64,000 nucleotides of DNA from Auanema rhodensis. Taxonomy: Eukaryota; Nematoda; Chromadorea; Rhabditida; Rhabditidae. Below, piece by piece: positions 58,419-64,000 of the stretch. Made by a program: the position numbers and the translations under genes. The stretch's first letter is position 1, and every line of letters starts with the position of its first letter. The notes beneath the pieces are model-generated. The model saw nothing but the letters and a program-made list of their open reading frames with translations. It did not search any database and was not told where the DNA came from. The stretch is from contig OZ059899.1 of NCBI GenBank assembly GCA_964057225.1, positions 10,602,001 to 10,666,000 on the forward strand, given 5' to 3'.

Positions 58419-59753
58419 TTACAAACTGGTATCAATATATGGAGCACGATTGTTGTCAATTGAAAGAATAGAGTCATATTCTGCATAAATAATAGCATAT
58501 AATCCCTCTTGCGGCGTTTGTTGACCAAATTCCAATTTCAGGGCCACATTACCTTGTCGTATAACATCAAATAACTCGGACGAGTGTACAGTCGGTGAAA
58601 TATCAAATACAAAAAATGTGAACCCAGCTTTATACATTGCTGGTGTAATACCATTAGATGAATCTGTACGACCAAGGCCCAAACCTTCCAACATGTCAAT
58701 ATATGCTGTGGCATAGGAAGAACGTTATTCTAAATTATAAGGGCGGGTAGGTATTACCCGATTGTTGAGCGTCAAGTATATATTTTTCAATTTAAACGGT
58801 TTAAAGTAGAATGGCGAATGTTTAAAAGTACCATTATAGGCGTGTGCGCCGACAAGACCTACTACAACACGTTTCGGTGTATGCGACGTGAATAATATGT
58901 TATTGGGTGAATCCAAACGGCCTCCTTCTATGAAATAAGAGCGCATTTTCACTGATGTCATGGGGTAGTGTATTCGATTCTTTGCGAGTTTATCTTCTAT
59001 AGCCATAGCTAATCCAGCGTTTAGATCAAACTCTTGAATGAGCAAATGTACATCGCTGATATCTACTTTCAAATTTGGAAACTCCTCCTTTAATGTAGTA
59101 TCCTTGTTTTCATTATTCCAGCCTAGAGTGTCAATTAAAAAGTTATCACGGTTTGGATATGCAGTTAGCTCCATTTTTGAATAGTTTACAAACAGTCGCT
59201 CTTGATTAAATAGGTCGATACTGACGGGAGCAGCCATCTCACACAATATGCCATTTTTTACAAGCGCTTGATGCGTTCTAAATCCAGCACTGGATGCATT
59301 ATCTATATATCTATCCGCATAATAGACTGATATGGCAAGTTTGCTCTCTTTAACATCGTTGCTATACATTAGAATATTCTCAATATATGTTTTGTAGGCA
59401 TGATTTACGGTAGAGTCATACACGCTAACATCACCAATTTTTAAATGATACGAGTGTATCAAACTGGCTGCAAATTGTTGGCATGGTGCAAAAACAAGGT
59501 TGTCTGGTACTGGATCACCGTTTGTGGTTACAATTTTGAATTTTACATTCAACCAACACCTTCTCAGATTAAGAAATGGTTTGGAATTTTGGGCTATAAC
59601 AAATTCCCATGGTCCTTGAGGAAGAAAAGTATTTTTTAAAGGAACTTGTACAGTACGAGTGGATTCAACACCTAATGCCGACGCCGGTATGTCACTTTAA
59701 TTAATATTAGGTAAAAGTGCTTGTGCTGATTTTGAATCTATCAATTTAGCCAT
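58419..59753 (-). pseudogene. mcp: Maverick major capsid protein (two in-frame stops)
   Basis: One continuous frame of 444 codons from the ATG at 59,751-59,753 to a stop at 58,419, interrupted by TAA at 59,697-59,699 (after 18 codons) and TAA at 58,725-58,727. The middle 275-residue part starts at an internal Met. The fold should be a double jelly roll; family-like features are the early PLKNTFLPQGPWEF and the segments SYFIEGGRLDSPNN, PKRVVVGLVGAHAYNGTF and NNRVIPTRPYN. The last gives way after the stop to SYATAYIDMLEG in the same frame, as expected for the conserved capsid C-terminal region. No GT-AG pair could splice out either stop. The gene starts directly after the stop of the upstream pVI-like gene (TAA then ATG). 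Family role: hexon-like shell protein of virions. Confidence 0.85.
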
Positions 59754-60218
59754 TTAAATACGATACGACCGCTCACGAGTTATGCACAGACGCTTATGAG
59801 GTTTTGTGGTTTTGCGTCGTCGCCGCTTGCCCAAACCGGTAAGATCTCGTATAGCCTGCCGGCCGGCTGTTTTAAGAGTTTGCTTGATATTATCGCCCTT
59901 GAGCACCCCATCAACAATTTCATTGCTAGTTTTTAGCAACTGTCCGCCAAGAGGTGAATTTACAACTGGACTATTGCTTACAGCACTGGATAATGCATTC
60001 CTTCCAGCATTGATGAGATTTTGGGCTATAGGTGATTGAATAATGCGAGGTAAAAACGATGCCAAAGTTGCCAGTATACCACCCAGGCCATGACCTCTCT
60101 GCATACCACGTTGAAACATCAGTCCACTAAATGGTGCCCCACCCATTTGTTGATTCAAAAGTGTTGTCCATTGAATAGAGTTCAAGTCTAGAAGGAGGTG
60201 TGGCATATTGAACCGCAC
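59754..60218 (-). CDS. pVI-like minor virion protein of the Maverick
   Basis: 154 residues. The middle has a Gly-rich amphipathic stretch (RGHGLGGILATLASFLPRI) and the end is strongly basic (GKRRRRKTTKPHKRL). Small proteins of this type next to the capsid gene in Mavericks are compared with adenovirus pVI or pX (membrane-active or DNA-binding minor virion proteins). Its stop touches the capsid ATG, so the two are probably co-transcribed. It is intact. The start could be the first Met or the MPH four residues later. Function is by analogy only. Confidence 0.65.
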   Translation of the reverse strand: MRFNMPHLLLDLNSIQWTTLLNQQMGGAPFSGLMFQRGMQRGHGLGGILATLASFLPRIIQSPIAQNLINAGRNALSSAVSNSPVVNSPLGGQLLKTSNEIVDGVLKGDNIKQTLKTAGRQAIRDLTGLGKRRRRKTTKPHKRLCITRERSYRI

Positions 60219-60256
60219 GTGCGCAATACAAAAGTTACACTAGATCATTTTACTAA
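60219..60256. promoter_or_regulatory. Divergent promoter between pVI-like and protease genes
   Basis: Only 38 bp separate the two divergent start codons, so regulatory sites for both transcripts must be compact or overlap the coding regions. No named motif seen. Confidence 0.35.
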
Positions 60257-60707
60257 ATGTATTCGTCTGAAATAGCGTCACTATTGCGATCTGTCCGCAT
60301 CACTCGAAAACTATTCCTCGGTGTATTTAGCGCCGATACTCTACCCAAAACACGTCGAAAGAACTTTTGTTGTAAATACTGACACACACGATAAACCGGG
60401 CACACATTGGCAAGTCATCTTTGTACGTAATGATCAAGCATACTTTTTCTGTAGCTTGGGTTATAAAATGAACAAGTACATTCGTCATTATCTGGCCAAA
60501 TATAAAAATGTAAAAGTTAATACTTGCAAACCACAACGCATAATTGAATACACTTGTGGTGGTTATGCAATATTTGTAATACTAATGTTGTCAGCTGGTA
60601 ATACATTTGAAAGCATTTGTTCATTTTTTAAACTACTACAAAACGATGATGTCTTTATTAAAGCGTTTATGCATAAAGTATTCGACTATAAATTATCTAG
60701 CATATGA
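60257..60707 (+). pseudogene. Adenain-like cysteine protease of the Maverick (frameshifted)
   Basis: The gene starts at the ATG at 60,257 in one frame (about 35 residues including LFLGVFSADTLP, typical of the family N terminus). It shifts near 60,355-60,370 into the frame that ends at 60,707. The second part has the catalytic His in GTHWQVIF, the Gln of the oxyanion hole in CKPQRI, and the nucleophile Cys in YTCGGYAIFV. Total about 150 residues, short like Maverick homologues. Known role of the family: virion maturation protease that cleaves capsid and pVI-like precursors. A 1-nt indel breaks it; a sequencing error is possible. Confidence 0.82.
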
Positions 60708-60753
60708 TCAACTTCGCCATTAAAACGTCACCTGCTACATTAGGTGGTCAGTT

Positions 60754-60924
60754 ATGAATATTCCCTGTCACTGTGAATTATGTATAAGATACACATTGGA
60801 ACAATCTGTGCCAACACCCCTGTACAAAAAGATTTTGAAACGTATTTCAGTGCCATTCATTAAAGGAATATCTCTGGGACTAGGCTTTTGTACAACATTA
60901 GTCATTATTCCACTCATTATATAA
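60754..60924 (+). CDS. Small Cys-containing membrane protein in the Maverick
   Basis: 56 codons from an ATG at 60,754 to TAA. The start is Cys-rich (MNIPCHCELC), a basic middle follows (LYKKILKRI), and one C-terminal hydrophobic helix (ISLGLGFCTTLVIIPLII) predicts a tail-anchored or single-pass membrane protein. It sits between protease and zinc-finger genes on the same strand. I do not recognise a family; it could act in the particle or at membranes. Confidence 0.55.
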   Translation: MNIPCHCELCIRYTLEQSVPTPLYKKILKRISVPFIKGISLGLGFCTTLVIIPLII

Positions 60925-60965
60925 AAGTGAGTTGACTGTGTGTGGTTGTTTTTTATTTTCCTCTA

Positions 60966-61430
60966 ATGGAACTTTTATGTAACAAGTATTGTGTTACGTG
61001 CAAGGAAATATTTTCATCAGCCAAGCATTTTAGTGATCACATATTGAAAAGACATGACGGGATTCAACCCGTATGTAACAGTTATATCAGCAATGCTGAC
61101 TTTATTCAAAAATATGGACATTTGGATGGTGTTCGTAGACGTTTGTGCCCTTATTGTAGTGAAACTTTTGGAACAAGATTCAATTGTCAGCGTCATATTC
61201 GGCGTCTTCATAATAGTAATGGAACGAATGGTAAAGATGGTGATGGAAATGATACCAGCGAACCCTCTGAAAAAACTGAGGAGTTTGTACAGTCAACCGA
61301 ACCAAAACGATGCCGCTGCAATAGTAACCGAGAATATTCACAACACGAGCCGCGCATCGAACAAAACGGCGCTGAACTACTTTTTAAACCTTTGAAAATC
61401 GTAATGTGGTCTTGTATAACTGTTGAATAA
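60966..61430 (+). CDS. C2H2 zinc-finger protein of the Maverick
   Basis: 154 residues from MELLCNKYC, chosen over the earlier non-ATG extension. Two zinc fingers: CVTC followed by HILKRH at about residues 10-32, and CPYC followed by HIRRLH at about 61-82. Between them is a spacer (NADFIQKYGHLDG). The C-terminal half is hydrophilic and Asp/Glu/Asn-rich, with a CRC pair. It is intact, follows the membrane protein gene by 41 bp and ends 5 bp from the end of the convergent minor capsid gene. Likely a nucleic-acid-binding accessory protein; its target is unknown. Confidence 0.72.
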   Translation: MELLCNKYCVTCKEIFSSAKHFSDHILKRHDGIQPVCNSYISNADFIQKYGHLDGVRRRLCPYCSETFGTRFNCQRHIRRLHNSNGTNGKDGDGNDTSEPSEKTEEFVQSTEPKRCRCNSNREYSQHEPRIEQNGAELLFKPLKIVMWSCITVE

Positions 61431-61435
61431 AACAT

Positions 61436-62293
61436 TTATTTCACATTTTTAACATGTAATGTAACAACTGTAGAACCATAATTAAATTGCATAGGACGAC
61501 CAAATTCATCTAAAATTTCAATACGTATAGTATCGAGTGTTTGCTTAGTGATTGGTACATAACGAATAGGATGAAATGTTTTGGCAATCATTTTACCAAA
61601 TTCAGTGGGAGGTGGTACAGGTAAACATGCAAGTAAATTAGCTTTCAAATTACCGAGAATGGAATATTCTACAATATCACAATATATATACATTGTATTA
61701 ATGTTATTTGAAAAATCAATGGGGCGCCTGGCTATTAACTTGTCGTTGATAATTTTATTCTCAAAGCCAAGAAAATATGCGAGAGCATCACCGAGTGTTG
61801 CATTCAATAATAGCCGCTTACTCGTTACAAACTCTATGCGTTGTAGTGTTTTGTTAAACCGAAACGTGGCGTCTGCCAGCATTTCCTTGACAAGTTTAGC
61901 CTCAGCTTGTCGATTACTATACCACTTTTTCACATCTTCATCTTTATCTATCAAACCCTTTATACGTGCTTCTTCCTCAGCTCCAAGAGGTTTGGTGCTG
62001 CTAGCAATAAATTGTTCTTTTCCAGCATTGATTCCGCGTATTATTTCATCACCATTTGCATAGTTACCTTTGGGTAAGTGCAGAATAAACTTTCTGTTGG
62101 AAAAACGTAGTGTATAAGAAAGATTTTCTTGTACATTTAATATCGAACACGGAAAAATTATGTCTGTCAGCCCAATGCAATATCTGTTATTGCGTAGCCT
62201 CAATGTTTCAGGTAACCTGGTAAGAAACACTGATAAAGTATTACTTTTTTCAGAGTCAACTGATGACGGCAAAGTAATGTAAAAATCATCCAT
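61436..62293 (-). CDS. Maverick minor capsid (penton-like) protein
   Basis: 285 residues, intact. The N terminus has the family layout MDDFYITLPSSVDSEKSNTL, then SVFLTRLPETLRL and the strand NRYCIGLTDIIFP, typical of Maverick minor capsid (PY, single jelly roll) proteins. A Glu/Lys-rich helical insertion lies at about 110-150, and the C terminus has FGRPMQFNYGSTVVTLHV, another family-like ending. Known role: forms the vertex capsomers. It is convergent with the zinc-finger gene and divergent from the ATPase gene. Confidence 0.82.
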   Translation of the reverse strand: MDDFYITLPSSVDSEKSNTLSVFLTRLPETLRLRNNRYCIGLTDIIFPCSILNVQENLSYTLRFSNRKFILHLPKGNYANGDEIIRGINAGKEQFIASSTKPLGAEEEARIKGLIDKDEDVKKWYSNRQAEAKLVKEMLADATFRFNKTLQRIEFVTSKRLLLNATLGDALAYFLGFENKIINDKLIARRPIDFSNNINTMYIYCDIVEYSILGNLKANLLACLPVPPPTEFGKMIAKTFHPIRYVPITKQTLDTIRIEILDEFGRPMQFNYGSTVVTLHVKNVK

Positions 62294-62372
62294 CAGAGAC
62301 CACCACCTGATGCGTGCACACTAGTATAAATGAAATCATTTGCATTATAGGTACATTTACGAGTGGTTGATT
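62294..62372. promoter_or_regulatory. Divergent promoter between minor capsid and ATPase genes
   Basis: 79 bp between opposing start codons, with an AT-rich centre (GTATAAATGAAATC near 62,324 could act as a TATA-like site for the ATPase). Promoter function is inferred from gene layout. Confidence 0.35.
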
Positions 62373-63021
62373 ATGGTTTTCAGCTTCAAACTACCCAGTC
62401 AGACAACTGTAATAGGGGCAACGCAATGTGGTAAAACTACCCTTATAAAACGTATATGTGAAAATACTGAAAAAGTTTTTCAACGTCCCCATTGATAGAA
62501 TATTCTGGTTCAGTCAATGTGGAGCATCGTCAGGTGTTCCATTAAATGATGATCGTTTATTAGTTATTCAAGGACCACCTGATCCGGATATAATAAAAGA
62601 GCAAAAGGGAGTAAACACCATACTAGTGCTGGATGATTTGATGAATTTTTTCTCATCGAATAAAGCGGCTAAAGAATTACTCAACAACATTTTTACAGTG
62701 TGGGCACATCACTGGAATTTGGCAGTGTTCAATCTTGTGCAAGCTGCATTTCAGCTAGACAGGACCAGTCGAATTAATAGTACATATATAATACTGATAA
62801 AAAGTCATTCGGATATATTACAAATACGTAATTGTCTGCAACAATTATTTGGCCCCCGCTTTAAAAATGCTCTAGAAGCATATGATGATGCAATGTCTAC
62901 ACCCTATAGTCATTTACTGATTGACAACCATTCTTTAACAAATGAGAAACAGCGTATACTATCAGATATAACAGCGGAGCACCCTATTGTTTATGTAGCC
63001 AGAAATATATTCAGTGTTTAA
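62373..63021 (+). pseudogene. Genome-packaging ATPase of the Maverick (frameshifted)
   Basis: Starts at ATG 62,373. Walker A is GATQCGKTT (about residues 15-23). The first frame ends at a TGA near 62,494, while the rest of the protein continues from about 62,470 in the next frame, beginning with the family-typical IDRIFWF. Walker B is TILVLDDLMNFF near 62,620, and a sensor-like region HHWNLAVFNLVQ follows. Known role of the FtsK/HerA-like family: drives DNA into the capsid. A GT-AG pair spanning the break (about 47 nt) exists, but removing it would delete conserved residues, so a 1-nt indel is the better explanation. Confidence 0.82.
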
Positions 63022-63100
63022 TGTGCATGTTCAATGAGTGGTCGTATTTTGTCAAATTACAACTTTTTATCTTCTTGTGCCAAAACCCCTTGTTCTGTTT
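63022..63100. other. Short spacer between ATPase gene and right inverted repeat
   Basis: 79 bp, AT-rich, no gene. Its right border is the inner end of the inverted repeat. Confidence 0.5.
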
Positions 63101-64000
63101 AAAACTCTACAACTATCACACCTCACGCTACTCTCAACCACATTCCCCATCGCATTACAATTATAGGTGTGGCATTTTTTACATTTGGCTTTACATCTAA
63201 GCAACACTGTATTGTAAGATAACTTACAGTGTTGACATATAATACCGTCAAAAATTTTCGAACGACTACCAGCTGTAATACAATCATAGTGATTATTTCG
63301 GTAACCTAGTGTTACCAATTTGCTAGCCGCTTCATTAAATATTTTCTGGATAGTGTACATACGCTGTCCAGGCGGTCTAGCATATACTACAAACTTATAG
63401 TTTGTATTACAGCTGGCAATAATGTTTAAATGAATTAAATTATAATTTGGTAAATCTACAGAAATACCACACCTATTTAATAAATTGATATGGTGTGGCT
63501 GATTTGGCAATAAGATGTAATTGCGACGAAGGTTTTGCAGCCTTCGCTTCTCATCGCCATCTTCAGTGGCCAGCTCGTCAGCTTTCCACATTCCCACAAC
63601 TGCTGATCTAGCCAGACAATGTGAGTCAGTGTTGGCAATGGTTCCAGGTATTTTGAGTTCGGGGTCAAAATAAAACCCGACTCTACCTTCACCAGGCATC
63701 AGGCTTGGCTGCGCTGGCCTTTCATCAAACACATACATCTCAATATTCATTGCCTGGCTGATTACAGCCTCTCGTTTTGATTGCTGCACCTTGCTGATGG
63801 CATTCATAATGGCTACGCCATCCAGATGCTCCCTTCTACGAAAGTCCATAAATATGGAGCCCTTTTCAAAGGAAGGGTGCTCAATTGATAAACAAAATAA
63901 GGCTTTTTGCTTATCAGGCACACCGCTTTCAGCAAGACAACGATCAAGGAATTCGTTGAATAACCGCGGCATGATAACATGCATTGGTTCATCAACATTT
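63101..64000 (-). repeat. Right arm of the Maverick inverted repeat (cut by the window edge)
   Basis: Reverse complement of 54,361-55,260 without gaps. It carries a second, inverted copy of the 5' part of polB, open for about 305 residues and ending shortly after the repeat border in unrelated codons (NRTRGFGTRR). This copy lacks every exonuclease and polymerase motif, so it can at most make a truncated N-terminal polypeptide if the promoter in the arm is active. Confidence 0.93.

Larger units (their letters stand above)
52774..64000. mobile_element. Maverick/Polinton (virus-like DNA transposon), incomplete at the right edge
   Basis: A virus-like DNA element recognised from its core genes: protein-primed DNA polymerase B, double-jelly-roll major capsid, minor capsid, adenain-like protease and packaging ATPase. 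A long inverted repeat starts inside the polymerase gene on the left (inner border 55,260) and is mirrored from 63,101 to beyond 64,000. Genes point both ways from divergent promoters. Retroviral-type integrase, normally present in Mavericks, is not found between the repeats. Four genes are broken, so the copy is not autonomous. The left terminus is uncertain; 52,774 is only the first coding base. Confidence 0.9.

Noticed and set aside
62454..62503. An intron of about 47 nt in the packaging ATPase
   Set aside because: It would remove conserved residues just after Walker A; a single-base indel explains the break better.

Overview
The window is AT-rich nuclear DNA from a small-intron animal. 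A nematode is my best guess, from spliceosomal introns of about 35-50 nt ending in TTTTCAG or TTTAG, a metazoan-type tRNA-Arg, a mariner, a Ty3/gypsy element with an envelope, and a Maverick/Polinton whose polymerase gene has gained introns. No species can be named. There are almost no ordinary host genes: the window is a satellite array next to three classes of mobile element.

1-37,806 is one tandem array of a 412-bp satellite monomer (about 85 copies). The first 14.8 kb has plain monomers, with embedded higher-order units of 2,060 bp (five monomers, duplicated) and 824 bp (dimers). From 14.86 kb on, some monomers carry an extra cassette of about 195 bp containing a complete tRNA-Arg(ACG) gene with A and B boxes and a T-run terminator. 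There are 15 copies, and their spacing is quantised (607 bp plus n times 412).

37,807-49,311 (minus strand) holds two partial copies, A and B, of one Ty3/gypsy-like retroelement arranged head to tail. Copy A has an intact gag and a truncated envelope and abuts the satellite. Copy B has a 5'-truncated gag, an envelope, and a protease-RT-integrase ORF whose RT thumb and RNase H region is deleted in frame. In both copies the envelope lies between gag and pol, and in copy B the envelope membrane anchor is continuous with the protease in one ORF. A leader of about 2.5 kb between the copies holds a TATA box and an unrecognised, frame-broken small gene.

49,311-50,467 (plus) is an unrecognised multi-exon gene whose 5' end is cut by copy B. 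50.4-52.6 kb is AT-rich intergenic DNA with short tandem repeats, a family of repeats built on a TATCGAA/TTCGATA inverted core, and a truncated mariner.

52,774-64,000 is a Maverick/Polinton that runs off the window. It encodes a protein-primed DNA polymerase B (13 coding segments), major capsid protein, a pVI-like protein, adenain-like protease, a small membrane protein, a C2H2 zinc-finger protein, minor capsid (penton-like) protein and packaging ATPase. Polymerase, major capsid, protease and ATPase each carry a frameshift or nonsense codon. The 5' part of the polymerase gene recurs inverted at the right edge with one noticed mismatch in 900 bp, so it lies in a long terminal inverted repeat. 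No integrase lies between the repeats.
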